This document shows positions 51,427-60,778 of a stretch of 64,000 nt of DNA, piece by piece. The DNA lies in assembly GCF_047470865.1 (NCBI RefSeq), contig NZ_JAZDRH010000018.1, positions 4,401-68,400 of the forward strand, written 5' to 3'. Position 1 is the stretch's first letter. Each line of letters opens with the position of its first letter. The DNA is from JAZDRH01 sp047470865 (GTDB lineage: Bacteria; Pseudomonadota; Gammaproteobacteria; Pseudomonadales; Pseudomonadaceae). The notes beneath the pieces were generated by a model. It saw nothing but the letters and a program-made list of their open reading frames with translations, was not told the origin of the DNA and ran no database searches. A program made the translations under genes and the position numbers.

Positions 51427-51454
51427 GTAAAAATGGCACCTTAGCGGGTGCCAT
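51427..51454 (-). terminator. Terminator overlapping the end of vfr
   Basis: Stem TGGCACC 51434-51440 with GGTGCCA 51447-51453, followed on the minus strand by ATTTTTACTCATTTTT. Between convergent genes; its upstream arm includes the last codons of vfr. Confidence 0.7.
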
Positions 51455-52085
51455 AAACAACCATGGTTTTTCCTTTCACTTGGACAAGATGTTGGTCTTC
51501 CAAGTTTTTTAACACACGTCCGACCATCTCACGTGAGCAGCCAACAATACGGCTAATTTCTTGGCGAGTAATTTTAATTTGCATGCCATCAGGGTGCGTC
51601 ATAGCATCTGGCTGCTTGCAAAGCTCAAGCAATGTATGCGCCACGCGGCCAGTTACGTCTAAAAAGGCTAAGTCCCCAACTTTACGTGTTGTGTCTTTAA
51701 TGCGCTGAGCCATTTGACGGCCAATGGTGTGCATAAGCTCAGGGTGCTGTTGGCTGAGTTCTTTGAACTTAGCATAGCTAATTTCCGCAATTTCACAGTC
51801 TGAACGTGCGCGCACCCAAGCGCTGCGCTCATCAAACTCGTTATTCTCATTGAATAATGCGAGCTCCCCAATAAAGTCACCTTTGTTTAAATAGGCAATA
51901 ATCATTTCACGGCCATCATCATCCTCAATTAGAATTGTGACAGTCCCGCGAATGATATAAAGCAGCGAATCACTAGGATCGCCTGCAAAAATGATAGTAC
52001 TCTTATTAGAGTAATGTTTGCGACGCGAGTGCGGCAGTAAAATGTCTAATAATTTTGCTTGAGGTGAGGTGACTAGTGGCAGCAT
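51441..52085 (-). CDS. vfr: cAMP-binding transcriptional regulator Vfr (CRP family)
   Basis: 214 residues, like E. coli CRP. cAMP-binding beta roll (DFIGELALFNENNEFDERSA, about 70-90), long dimer helix, helix-turn-helix near 168-190 (ITRQEISRIVGCSREMVGRV). Pseudomonas Vfr controls quorum sensing, secretion and twitching; targets here unknown. It stands before an OsmC-like gene and speD as in Pseudomonas. Confidence 0.92.
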   Translation of the reverse strand: MLPLVTSPQAKLLDILLPHSRRKHYSNKSTIIFAGDPSDSLLYIIRGTVTILIEDDDGREMIIAYLNKGDFIGELALFNENNEFDERSAWVRARSDCEIAEISYAKFKELSQQHPELMHTIGRQMAQRIKDTTRKVGDLAFLDVTGRVAHTLLELCKQPDAMTHPDGMQIKITRQEISRIVGCSREMVGRVLKNLEDQHLVQVKGKTMVVYGTR

Positions 52086-52276
52086 GATTCACTCCGTGTG
52101 TTAATGATTGCCTTTCAGGCAAAGGCGCTGACCGAATATTAAAATGGTTTATATGTATATATAATTTATATTTAGAAATAATGCATCTTATAAATGAATA
52201 GATAATTACTTGATACTAAAGTATAGGTTAAAAGTTTTTATAAGTCGCTCCATCTGGATATTAAAGAGGAAAAGCA

Positions 52277-52705
52277 ATGAAAGCTCGCGTGCAATGGGTT
52301 GAAAATGTGAAGTTTGTCGCAGAATCTGGTTCAGGTCATGCACTAGTTGTTGACGGACCGCCCGAACATGGCGGACGAAACATTGGACCACGCCCAATGG
52401 AAATGATTCTAATGGGATTAGGAAGTTGCAGTAATTTTGACGTGGTTAGCATTTTGAAAAAATCACGGCAAGACATTTTTGGTTGTGATGTGGCGATTGA
52501 GTCAGAGCGCGCTGAGACCGAACCAAAGGTATTCACTAAGATTCACCTAAGATTTACCGTGACCGGTCGTAATTTAAAAGAATCTGTGGTGCAGCGAGCC
52601 ATCGATTTATCAATGGAGAAGTACTGTTCTGCTTCAATTATGCTGGGTCGAGCAGGAGTTGAAATTCGTCACAGTTTTGAAATAGTTGAGCTTAATACTA
52701 ACTAA
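52277..52705 (+). CDS. OsmC-family protein
   Basis: 142 residues. Small OsmC/Ohr-fold protein: GPPEHGGRNIGPRPMEMILM near 31-50, then LGSCSNFDVVSILKK with the first cysteine at about 54 and YCSASIM with the second at about 117, the two redox cysteines of peroxide reductases of this family. Substrate may be organic peroxides; the YhfA-like subgroup has no proven function. AGAGGAAA ribosome site. Confidence 0.88.
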   Translation: MKARVQWVENVKFVAESGSGHALVVDGPPEHGGRNIGPRPMEMILMGLGSCSNFDVVSILKKSRQDIFGCDVAIESERAETEPKVFTKIHLRFTVTGRNLKESVVQRAIDLSMEKYCSASIMLGRAGVEIRHSFEIVELNTN

Positions 52706-52734
52706 GACTAAAAAACGGCTTGTAACTCTAGCTT

Positions 52735-52772
52735 AGAAGGCTGCTCATCTGCATAATGGCGCAGCCTTTTAG
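52735..52772 (+). terminator. Terminator after the OsmC-like gene
   Basis: Stem AAGGCTGC 52737-52744 with GCAGCCTT 52761-52768, loop of 16 bases, T-rich end. Weaker than others because of the large loop. Confidence 0.6.
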
Positions 52773-52914
52773 GCGTATGTTTCACATACTTTATAGCCAC
52801 AGTCGCATAGCGCAGAGGTGAATAATGCCCTACGCGATTAAGTCTAATTTGCTTAATCGACAGGCGTGCACAATAAACACGCGGTATATCCGCATTAATG
52901 AAGAGATTGTAGCC

Positions 52915-53709
52915 GTGCCAAGCAAACTCAAGCTACATGGTTTTAATAACCTAACTAAGACGTTAAGTTTCAATATCTATGATATTTGTTATGCTCAATC
53001 TAATGCAGATCAGCAAGCCTATATTGAATACATCAACCGTGAGTATGATGCAGAGCGCTTAACGCAAATCTTAACCGACGTTGTTGATATCATTGGTGCT
53101 AATATTTTAAATATTGCTCGCCAAGACTATGAGCCCCAAGGCGCCAGTGTCACTATTTTAATTTCTGAGCAACCAGTCGAACCTACGGCTAGCCAGATAG
53201 AGGAATCGCCAGGCCCTTTACCTGAAACCGTGTTGGCGCACTTAGATAAAAGCCATATCACTGTTCATACTTACCCTGAGGTTCACCCAGTAGATGGGAT
53301 AGCTACCTTCCGCGTCGATATTGACGTCTCTACCTGTGGCGTGATCTCCCCACTTAAAGCATTGAACTATTTAATTCATCAGTTCGATTCGGACATAGTG
53401 ACAGTTGATTACCGTGTACGTGGTTTTACGCGAGATATTGAAGGGCGCAAGCATTTTATTGATCATGAGATTAACTCTATTCAGAATTATTTATCTGATA
53501 ATGCGCGTGCAGCCTATCAAATGACTGACGTAAACGTGTATCAAGAAAATCTATTTCATACCAAAATGCTGATTAAAGATTTTGAATTAGATAACTACTT
53601 ATTTGGCGATGCGACGGGTAGCTTGTCATATGAAGAACGCCATGATGTTGAAAATCGAGTACGACATGAGATGTTGGAGATTTTTTACGGGCGTAATATG
53701 CCACATTGA
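52915..53709 (+). CDS. speD: S-adenosylmethionine decarboxylase proenzyme SpeD
   Basis: 264 residues from GTG at 52915, exactly the length of E. coli and Pseudomonas SpeD, beginning MPSKLKLHGFNNLTK. A frame open from an ATG at 52825 would add 30 residues not seen in the family. Self-cleaves at Lys-Ser in LDKSHITVHTYPE, turning Ser113 into the pyruvoyl cofactor; supplies the aminopropyl donor for spermidine. Catalytic Cys in VSTCGVISPLKALN. Confidence 0.9.
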   Translation: MPSKLKLHGFNNLTKTLSFNIYDICYAQSNADQQAYIEYINREYDAERLTQILTDVVDIIGANILNIARQDYEPQGASVTILISEQPVEPTASQIEESPGPLPETVLAHLDKSHITVHTYPEVHPVDGIATFRVDIDVSTCGVISPLKALNYLIHQFDSDIVTVDYRVRGFTRDIEGRKHFIDHEINSIQNYLSDNARAAYQMTDVNVYQENLFHTKMLIKDFELDNYLFGDATGSLSYEERHDVENRVRHEMLEIFYGRNMPH

Positions 53710-53723
53710 GTGAGTTGCAAAGT

Positions 53724-53752
53724 AAAAAGCCCGTTCGTTGAACGGGCTTTTT
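53724..53752. terminator. Bidirectional terminator between speD and coq7
   Basis: 12-bp perfect stem 53724-53735 with 53741-53752, 5-base loop, A-run and T-run on the two sides. Between convergent genes. Confidence 0.92.
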
Positions 53753-53753
53753 G

Positions 53754-54401
53754 TTATATGCGGTAAGTGCTAGCGGTCATCACTTTGGCCAGCTGGCTCA
53801 TACCCCATTTCACAAGACGAGGAAAACGATAACCACCTGCTTCTAATGCTGTTGTGGAGTGCTGCTCCTCATCAATTCGCATTTGCTCTAGGATGGCGCG
53901 GCTGCGCATATCATTGGTTGGCAAGCGCTCTAAATGGTGATCGAGGTGCTTGCATACTTGATCCTCAGTGGCCGCCACAAAGCCTAAGCTCACCTTATCA
54001 CTGATCAAACCAGCAGTAGCACCCACTGCAAAAGATAAGCCATAGAAAATAGGATTGAGTACGCTGGTATGGCTTCCCAATTCATGAATGCGCTGCTCAC
54101 ACCAAACTAAATGGTCAATTTCTTCTTCAGCGGCATGTTCCATTGCTTCACGTACATCTGGTAAGCGGGCAGTGCTGGCTTGTCCTTGATATAACGCTTG
54201 AGCACAAACTTCCCCAGTATGATTAATTCGCATTAACCCTGTTACCAGTTGTCGTTGCTGCTCATCCATTTCGCATTCAGTTTGGGAGTGTGCTGGCGAT
54301 GGGCGTGAAGCTGTATTGGATCGTGGTAATAGCGTTCGTAACGCAGAATCAACTTGGCCGACTACTAGATCGAGCGGAGAATAGTGGCGCTGAAAGGACA
54401 T
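53754..54401 (-). CDS. coq7: 3-demethoxyubiquinol 3-hydroxylase Coq7
   Basis: 215 residues from the ATG at 54401 (AGGAGG upstream); a longer frame to 54479 is not supported. Diiron hydroxylase of ubiquinone synthesis of the Coq7/UbiF-replacing type. Iron ligands in INHTGEVCAQALYQGQ, EHAAEEEIDHLVWCE and RIDEEQHSTTALE; C-terminal KVMTASTYRI. Confidence 0.94.
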   Translation of the reverse strand: MSFQRHYSPLDLVVGQVDSALRTLLPRSNTASRPSPAHSQTECEMDEQQRQLVTGLMRINHTGEVCAQALYQGQASTARLPDVREAMEHAAEEEIDHLVWCEQRIHELGSHTSVLNPIFYGLSFAVGATAGLISDKVSLGFVAATEDQVCKHLDHHLERLPTNDMRSRAILEQMRIDEEQHSTTALEAGGYRFPRLVKWGMSQLAKVMTASTYRI

Positions 54402-54487
54402 GCTCAGCCTCCTGCAAAATAAAAAGAGTGTACCTGAATCCGTCGTTAAGGTGATGCGTCGTATCAAAATACAACGCAATCAAGTCG

Positions 54488-54826
54488 TTAGCCTGGAGGC
54501 CAAGACATACTGCGCTGGCCTAAAACATGCAAATGAATATGATAAACCGTCTGCCCACCCAGTTCATTGCAGTTCATTACCACGCGAAAGCCTTGCTCAC
54601 AACCCAGCTCTTTCGCTAAACGCTGAGCAGTAAATAAAATATGTCCAGCCAGTAGCCTATCTTCTTCTGTTAAATCGTTTAACGTTGCAATATGCTTCTT
54701 GGGAATAACAAGAAAATGCAAAGGCGCTTGTGGGGCTAGATCATGAAAAGCGATAACTTTATCGTCTTCATAGATTTTTTTGCTGGGAATAGCTCCCGAA
54801 GCAATCTTACAAAAGATACAATCCAT
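54488..54826 (-). CDS. HIT-family nucleotide hydrolase (HINT-like)
   Basis: 112 residues from the ATG at 54826 (TGGAG 6 bases upstream); an ATG at 54838 has no ribosome site. MDCIFCKIASGAIPSKKIYE at the start and histidine triad HIHLHVLG near 97-104 before the C-terminal LGQRSMSWPPG. Hydrolyses AMP-lysine or phosphoramidate type substrates. Confidence 0.92.
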   Translation of the reverse strand: MDCIFCKIASGAIPSKKIYEDDKVIAFHDLAPQAPLHFLVIPKKHIATLNDLTEEDRLLAGHILFTAQRLAKELGCEQGFRVVMNCNELGGQTVYHIHLHVLGQRSMSWPPG

Positions 54827-54906
54827 AGAGAGCTCCATTTTTTATGAGTGGCTTGAGTGTACCTTGCAAAACTATTGGGAGCTAGCCTACAGGTTAAGGA
54901 AAAACA

Positions 54907-56382
54907 ATGAAAAATGATGTGCGTGATTTGCAACTTGTATTGGACGCTAGAACTCGCCTTGTAGCTATTGAGTCATGGGATGAAGTACAAGTATTACAAA
55001 CCTTGACCCATTTAGCGATGCAACGAGGCGATATGCTATGGCTATGGTCATGTACTGAAGGCTTGCAACAGGCTTCTTTTACTGGAATACCTGATCAGGA
55101 TTCGCGTGAAGCGGAGAGGGCTTTAGTTCAAGTAAAAAACTCAAACAGAACAGGAATTTTTGTTTTCTGCGATTTGCACCCTTTTATGAGCGAACCAATA
55201 ATTGTGCGTTTATTAAAAGATATCGCCATGGCGCAAGGTATAGATCGCCCTACAGTGATATTGGTGTCCCATGCACTGAATTTACCTGTTGAAATTCAAC
55301 GTTTTGCTGCCCGATTTAATGTTTCATTACCTTCTGAAGACGAACTACTGAGTATTGTACGTGAAGAGGCAGCCCGTTGGTCTCAGAAAAACCGCGGTAT
55401 TCGAGTGCAGACAGACAGCGTAACGCTTAAACAAATGGTGAAAAATTTGCATGGCATGAGCCATGCTGATGCACGGCGTTTAGCGCGTAAATTGATCTGT
55501 GATGATGGCGCTATTACACAAGAAGATATTCCTGAGCTGAACAAAGCGAAATTCCAGCTTCTTAATCTGGATAGCGTTCTTAGCTATGAGTCAGACACTG
55601 CACGCTTTGCTGAAGTGGGTGGTTTAACCAATTTAAAACGTTGGTTAGGGCAGCGGCGCTCGGCATTTTTTGGGCAAACCATTAAGGATATGCCAAAAGG
55701 CATGTTATTGGTTGGTGTTCAAGGAGGAGGTAAAAGTCTAGCGGCAAAAGCGGTTGCGGGCCTATGGGGCTTGCCACTGTTACGTTTAGATTTTGGTAGT
55801 TTATATAATAAGTTTTTTGGTGAAACAGAACGAAATTTGCGTGAAGCTCTAGGTCTGGCAGACCGCATGGCACCTTGTGTACTTTGGATTGATGAGATTG
55901 AAAAAGGTATTTCAACCAGCGATTTAGATCAAGGCGTGAGTCAGCGAGTACTAGGTACGCTGCTAACCTGGATGTCAGAGCGTAAAAACGCTGTGTTTGT
56001 GGTGGCAACAGCGAACAATATTTCTCGCTTGCCGCCAGAGTTAGTTCGAAAAGGTCGTTTTGACGAAATTTTCTTTGTGGACTTACCAAAACTGGAGGTT
56101 CGCAAAGAAATTTTCCGTATCCATTTGAGTAAGCGATCAATTGAAGTTAGTGATTTTGATCTTGAGCAGCTTGCTCAAACAGCAGAGGGATTTTCTGGCG
56201 CTGAAATTGAACAGGCTATTGTCTCATCACTATATGCAGGGCAAGCACGCAATGTGCAAATCGACCAAGAGCTGTTGCTAAATGAAATTATTCAAACATC
56301 ACCACTATCAGTAGTCATGTCAGAAGAGTTAATGCGCTTACGGTTATGGGCAAAAGATAGAACAGTGAGTGCGGATGAATAA
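54907..56382 (+). CDS. AAA-family ATPase (Ycf46-like)
   Basis: 491 residues. N-terminal non-ATPase domain (about 1-220, with NRTGIFVFCDLHPFM), then AAA module: Walker A VGVQGGGKSLAAK near 265, Walker B CVLWIDEIEKG, arginine-finger region RKGRFDEIF and lid domain GFSGAEIEQAIV. Role unknown; the cyanobacterial/plastid Ycf46 relatives are tied to inorganic-carbon use. Here beside HIT and DUF805 genes. Confidence 0.85.
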   Translation: MKNDVRDLQLVLDARTRLVAIESWDEVQVLQTLTHLAMQRGDMLWLWSCTEGLQQASFTGIPDQDSREAERALVQVKNSNRTGIFVFCDLHPFMSEPIIVRLLKDIAMAQGIDRPTVILVSHALNLPVEIQRFAARFNVSLPSEDELLSIVREEAARWSQKNRGIRVQTDSVTLKQMVKNLHGMSHADARRLARKLICDDGAITQEDIPELNKAKFQLLNLDSVLSYESDTARFAEVGGLTNLKRWLGQRRSAFFGQTIKDMPKGMLLVGVQGGGKSLAAKAVAGLWGLPLLRLDFGSLYNKFFGETERNLREALGLADRMAPCVLWIDEIEKGISTSDLDQGVSQRVLGTLLTWMSERKNAVFVVATANNISRLPPELVRKGRFDEIFFVDLPKLEVRKEIFRIHLSKRSIEVSDFDLEQLAQTAEGFSGAEIEQAIVSSLYAGQARNVQIDQELLLNEIIQTSPLSVVMSEELMRLRLWAKDRTVSADE

Positions 56383-56449
56383 TATGCAAGAAATCAAGCC
56401 GCTAGCTGTATAGCTAGCGACTCATTATAGTGCATAAAGATACTGATGT

Positions 56450-57475
56450 TTATAATCCTTTTATAGCCAGTAAAAATACAATAATGAGTAGTGCAGCATG
56501 TAAAAATGCAGCAATATGGATAGCTAATGTATTGTCAGGTGGTGCATAGCCGTAATTATTCTTTAGGTTTCCACCTGGGATAAGAAATAGGGCTATCCAA
56601 ATAAGCACAGTTGCCCAGCCGGCTGCAAGATGGTTGCTAATAACACCTAGAATATGAGGTATGAAGTAGAGAAGAGTACCGACAGCGGTTGGAAGCCCTA
56701 TATCATGCGCTCGTCGGATATAAATCATTAATAAAAATATATTTATAGCTAAAGCAAGAATGCCTAGTAATATTCCAGCAAACCCAGTTTTAAAGAATAG
56801 GTCTAGAGTACTTACAGAATCGGGATCTTTTGCTGCTTGATTCCCAATAAGTATCACTTGGTTTATGAATGATTCCCCACCAATAAAGACGATTAGAATG
56901 CCTAACGCTATTGCAATTAAATTAGAGTAAAAGGGCCATGCTAAAAAACGTAGCCGACCAATACGGCCTTGAAAAGTAGCAAGTTTAAATTCTTCTTCAT
57001 ACTCTTCAGTAAAGGCAGAAGATGATTGTGGTGTAGTGTACGCAGAAGAAACAACAGATGCTTGGCTAACTGCATGCTGTTGGGCGTTAAATTTGCTAAC
57101 AATTAGCCCGCAATTACTGCAGGTATCACTGGTCGGCTGCTTTGTGTAACATTTGGGACAGGTCCAGCTATTGTCACCATTTCGAGTCGCAGTGCTATAT
57201 TCGTCTTCAATAGCCTCAACTGTCCATAAACTGCTAGCGGGTTTATCTAGTTGTTTATGCGTCACTACGCCAATATGTAAGAGTGTTTCTATGTAGTTGT
57301 CCGCCTGCGCTGATGTTAGCCCAGATTTTAATGTTACAGGAGAACCAGCAAAAAGCTTTTCAACAACCTCTCGAGGCTGTTTAAATAGGCGAGATAGGCT
57401 TTCTAAAGCTTGCTCTTTTGTTATGAGTGGCAATAACTCACCTTTAAATATCACTTTGCAGTTCTTCTGATCCAT
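56450..57475 (-). CDS. DUF805 membrane protein with zinc-ribbon
   Basis: 341 residues. N-terminal 90 residues without known domain (VIFKGELLPLITKEQALESL, a pattern seen in small proteins for membrane zinc ribbons), zinc ribbon CPKCYTKQPTSDTCSNCG (about 110-127), then DUF805 with four helices (GRIGRLRFLAWPFYSNLIAI to the end). Function unknown. Confidence 0.8.
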   Translation of the reverse strand: MDQKNCKVIFKGELLPLITKEQALESLSRLFKQPREVVEKLFAGSPVTLKSGLTSAQADNYIETLLHIGVVTHKQLDKPASSLWTVEAIEDEYSTATRNGDNSWTCPKCYTKQPTSDTCSNCGLIVSKFNAQQHAVSQASVVSSAYTTPQSSSAFTEEYEEEFKLATFQGRIGRLRFLAWPFYSNLIAIALGILIVFIGGESFINQVILIGNQAAKDPDSVSTLDLFFKTGFAGILLGILALAINIFLLMIYIRRAHDIGLPTAVGTLLYFIPHILGVISNHLAAGWATVLIWIALFLIPGGNLKNNYGYAPPDNTLAIHIAAFLHAALLIIVFLLAIKGL

Positions 57476-57591
57476 CCTTCTATCCTACGTTGAAAAGCTA
57501 GTATTTATTACTAAAAAAGCCTTATTATAGATGCTTATGCTTGTATTTAGCAGCTGAATTAAACAAAAGTGTGAAGTGGCTGTGATAATAG

Positions 57592-58017
57592 TCAAAAAGG
57601 CTTTAATATAGCTAAAAATATAATGCCTATTAAAAGTATAACAGGTGCTTCATTAAACCAACGATAAAAAACATGAGACTTTCGGTTGTTATTGTTATTG
57701 AATTTTTTATAAAAAACACCGCATAGCAAATGGTAAATTATTAAAACAAAAATTAAAGTAAGTTTTAAGTGTAGCCAACCGCTTTTTAGCCAACTAGGAT
57801 TCATATACAACATACAACCACCAAAAATTAAGGTGGCTATTAATGATGGCGTCATAATGCCACGGTATAGCTTGCGTTCCATAATGCAGAAGCGTTCATG
57901 GCTAATTCTATCTTCGCTAGCTGCATGGTAAACAAATAAGCGTGGCAGATAAAATAGACCAGCAAACCAGCAAACCATAGCAATTAAATGTAGGGCTTTA
58001 AAGCTGAGATAGAACAT
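57592..58017 (-). CDS. hemJ: HemJ-like protoporphyrinogen IX oxidase / CopD-domain protein
   Basis: 141 residues, four membrane helices. The N-terminal pattern FKALHLIAMVCWFAGLFYLP with the conserved His and Trp is typical of HemJ (UPF0093); a second His lies in WLHLKL. HemJ converts protoporphyrinogen to protoporphyrin. Located beside argC as in Pseudomonas. Confidence 0.85.
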   Translation of the reverse strand: MFYLSFKALHLIAMVCWFAGLFYLPRLFVYHAASEDRISHERFCIMERKLYRGIMTPSLIATLIFGGCMLYMNPSWLKSGWLHLKLTLIFVLIIYHLLCGVFYKKFNNNNNRKSHVFYRWFNEAPVILLIGIIFLAILKPF

Positions 58018-58182
58018 GATAGGGCCTTGTAGATAGTGTAGCCCTGATTATATCAATATCTTGTAAAATCTGCCTGTGATGCTATGCCGCATTAGTTGTA
58101 TGATTGAATTTTTTACAAGCAATCATCTTTTTAATCACTCATAGCGTATGATACAGCAATAGATGATGGGTAGGAGTTGTTC

Positions 58183-59217
58183 ATGTTAAAGGTGGGCATT
58201 GTTGGTGGTACAGGCTATACCGGTGTAGAGTTGCTAAGAATTTTAGCATTGCATCCCCATGCACAAGTAGAGGTGATTACCTCTCGCTCAGAGCAAGGCA
58301 TGCAGGTTGCGCAAATGTATCCTAATTTGCGTGAACACTACCCAGATTTGCGCTTTAGTAATCCGAGCGCGCAAATGTTGAGCCAGTGTGATGTCGTATT
58401 CTTTGCCACGCCGCATGGGGTAGCCCATGGTTTGGCAGGTGAGTTACTGGCTTTAGGAACTCGCATTATTGATCTATCAGCGGACTTTCGCTTACAAGAT
58501 GCACAGCAGTGGGCACAGTGGTATGGGCAGGAGCATGGGGCGCCAGAGTTGCTTAGCGAAGCCGTTTATGGGTTGCCTGAAGTTAATCGAGAAGCTATCA
58601 AACAGGCACGTTTAATAGCCGTTCCCGGTTGTTACCCGACAGCCGTGCAGTTGGGCTTTATCCCTTTATTAGAAGCGGGTTTGGCTAATGAAAAACAGCT
58701 CATTGCAAGTTGCGCTTCTGGTGTGAGTGGCGCTGGGCGTGGTGCAAAAGTAGGCTCTTTGCTCTGTGAGTCTAGCGAAAATGTAATGGCTTATGCTGTG
58801 GCTGGGCATAGGCATCTCCCTGAAATTGAACAAGGCCTCACACGTGCAGCAAAAAATAAGGTTGGCCTTACTTTTACGCCACATCTTGCACCTATGATTC
58901 GCGGCATTCATGCAACGCTTTATAGCACAGTGGTTAATCATCACATTGACTTGCAAGCCTTATATGAACAGCGCTATGCAAATGAACCTTTTGTGGATGT
59001 ATTGCCAGCTGGTAGCTATCCACAAACTCGTAGTGTACGCGGCTCAAATATGTGTCGTATTGCGATTCATCGGCCACAAAATCAAGATATAGTTGTTGTA
59101 CTTTCTGTCATAGATAACTTGGTTAAAGGGGCATCTGGCCAGGCTATACAAAATATGAATATTATGTTTGGCGTTGCGGAAAACGCAGGTTTACAAACAG
59201 TAGCCTTAATGCCTTAA
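58183..59217 (+). CDS. argC: N-acetyl-gamma-glutamyl-phosphate reductase ArgC
   Basis: 344 residues from the ATG at 58183 (TAGGAG 6 bases upstream). NADPH-binding GIVGGTGYTGVELLRIL at the N terminus, catalytic Cys in VPGCYPTAVQLG near 152, and VAGHRHLPEIEQ with the conserved His. Third step of arginine synthesis. The ribosome site and family length argue against a TTG start two codons upstream. Confidence 0.96.
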   Translation: MLKVGIVGGTGYTGVELLRILALHPHAQVEVITSRSEQGMQVAQMYPNLREHYPDLRFSNPSAQMLSQCDVVFFATPHGVAHGLAGELLALGTRIIDLSADFRLQDAQQWAQWYGQEHGAPELLSEAVYGLPEVNREAIKQARLIAVPGCYPTAVQLGFIPLLEAGLANEKQLIASCASGVSGAGRGAKVGSLLCESSENVMAYAVAGHRHLPEIEQGLTRAAKNKVGLTFTPHLAPMIRGIHATLYSTVVNHHIDLQALYEQRYANEPFVDVLPAGSYPQTRSVRGSNMCRIAIHRPQNQDIVVVLSVIDNLVKGASGQAIQNMNIMFGVAENAGLQTVALMP

Positions 59218-59293
59218 TAGTTGACCAATGCCATCAAGTAAGCTCTATAATATGTCTTATTAGGTTTACGACCATAAGTCGGGAGAATTCTGA

Positions 59294-59644
59294 ATGACTG
59301 TTGAATCTTTCACCCCAGCCGCTATGCAATTTACTGAGTCTGCCGCGCATAAGGTGAAATCCTTAGTCACGGAAGAAGGGAATCCACGCTTAAAATTACG
59401 CGTATTTATTACGGGCGGTGGTTGCTCTGGTTTTCAGTATGGCTTTACCTTTGATGAAGAGGTAGCTGATGACGACACTATTATTGAAAGAGAAGGTGTA
59501 AGTCTTGTCGTTGATCCAATGAGCTTTCAATATTTAGCTGGTGCAGAAGTCGATTATGAAGAAGGTTTACAAGGCTCGCGCTTTGTCATTAATAATCCTA
59601 ACGCAACTACGACTTGCGGATGCGGCTCATCATTTTCAATTTAA
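59294..59644 (+). CDS. erpA: Iron-sulfur cluster insertion protein ErpA
   Basis: 116 residues, A-type Fe-S carrier. Three conserved cysteines: GGGCSGFQYGF near 42-52 and TTCGCGSSFSI at the C terminus. Transfers [4Fe-4S]/[2Fe-2S] clusters to apo-enzymes such as isoprenoid enzymes. GGGAG ribosome site. Own promoter region likely in the 76 bases after argC. Confidence 0.95.
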   Translation: MTVESFTPAAMQFTESAAHKVKSLVTEEGNPRLKLRVFITGGGCSGFQYGFTFDEEVADDDTIIEREGVSLVVDPMSFQYLAGAEVDYEEGLQGSRFVINNPNATTTCGCGSSFSI

Positions 59645-59658
59645 GTGCTAAATAAAAC

Positions 59659-59687
59659 AAAAATGGCGCTTTGCAGCGCCATTTTTT
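59659..59687. terminator. Bidirectional terminator between erpA and anmK
   Basis: 11-bp perfect stem 59660-59670 with 59675-59685, TTGC loop, T-run. Between convergent genes. Confidence 0.9.
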
Positions 59688-60777
59688 ATGCAGGATAGAT
59701 AGCTCCCAGCACTCGAAGGCCTTTAGCACCGGTTACTTCAGGACGGTTTGCTGGTATTTTGTGCATGCAGCAGTGTGCTAACCAAGCAAAAGCCATTGCC
59801 TCCATCCAGTCAGCCGGAACACCTAATTCATCGGTTGTGGTGACCTTAATAGTGGGTAATAAACGCTGTATTCTATGGAGCAAATAACTATTGTGCGCAC
59901 CACCGCCACAAACAAATACTGCTTCGCATTTGGGCATCGCCTTTAGTAATGCTTCGCTAATACTAGTAGCAGTTAACTCCACTAAAGTTGCCTGTATATC
60001 TTGTTTGGCTAAATGCCTATGGTTTTGGAGTTGGTTTTCAAGCCAAAACTGATTGAAAATTTCTCGTCCTGTACTTTTAGGCCCAGTAGCTGAAAAAAAC
60101 GGGTCACTGAGGAGTTGCTCAAGTAAAAAATCATTAACTTTACCTGAAGCAGCCCAGCTGCCTTGCGCATCGTAATGCACATGTAAGTGGGTATTAATCC
60201 AAATATCTAATAGAACATTGCCAGGTCCGCAGTCAAATCCGTAGACTCTTTTATCTTCTGTAAGCAGGCTAAGATTGCTAAAGCCGCCAATATTAAGTAC
60301 AGCGCAGTTAGCAAGGTCTTGGCTAAAAAGATGTTGGTGAAAGGCAGGAACTAAAGGAGCACCTTGGCCACCGGCTGCTATATCACGTCGCCGAAAGTCA
60401 GCAACTACAGTGATATGGGTAAGTTCAGCTAATAGCGCAGGGTTGCCTATTTGTAGCGTAAATCCTTGAGCAGGCTCGTGGCGTATTGTCTGGCCGTGGC
60501 TGCCAATGGCGCAAATATCTTTTGCTGTTAGCGTATTGGCATGCAAAATATGCTTTACCCCAGCAGCAGCTAGTGTAGCCCACTGGTTTTCGGCAAGTGC
60601 AGCCTTTTCAATTTCATTATGGCTAGGAGTGCAAAGCTCAAGTAATTGCTGCTTGAGCTTTGCAGGCATTGGAATAAAGTGGCTATCAACGAGTTGAGTT
60701 GTTCCGCTTTCTCTTGTTAGAACGATATCAATTCCGTCTAAGCTAGTGCCTGACATAATACCAATATAAAAAGACAA
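59686..60777 (-). CDS. anmK: Anhydro-N-acetylmuramic acid kinase AnmK
   Basis: 363 residues. GIMSGTSLDGIDIVL at the N terminus, GSHGQTIRH, VLNIGGFSNLSLL, FDCGPGN with the catalytic Asp region, VFVCGGGAHN. Phosphorylates and opens anhydro-MurNAc in cell-wall recycling. One base after the M23 peptidase gene, so both wall-related genes are likely co-transcribed. Confidence 0.95.
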   Translation of the reverse strand: MSFYIGIMSGTSLDGIDIVLTRESGTTQLVDSHFIPMPAKLKQQLLELCTPSHNEIEKAALAENQWATLAAAGVKHILHANTLTAKDICAIGSHGQTIRHEPAQGFTLQIGNPALLAELTHITVVADFRRRDIAAGGQGAPLVPAFHQHLFSQDLANCAVLNIGGFSNLSLLTEDKRVYGFDCGPGNVLLDIWINTHLHVHYDAQGSWAASGKVNDFLLEQLLSDPFFSATGPKSTGREIFNQFWLENQLQNHRHLAKQDIQATLVELTATSISEALLKAMPKCEAVFVCGGGAHNSYLLHRIQRLLPTIKVTTTDELGVPADWMEAMAFAWLAHCCMHKIPANRPEVTGAKGLRVLGAIYPA

Positions 60778-60778
60778 C

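Noticed and set aside
52825..52914. Possible 30-residue N-terminal extension of SpeD from an ATG at 52825
   Set aside because: SpeD proteins known to me start at the KLKLHGFNN motif and are 264 residues long; GTG at 52915 gives exactly that. The upstream ATG is possible but less likely.
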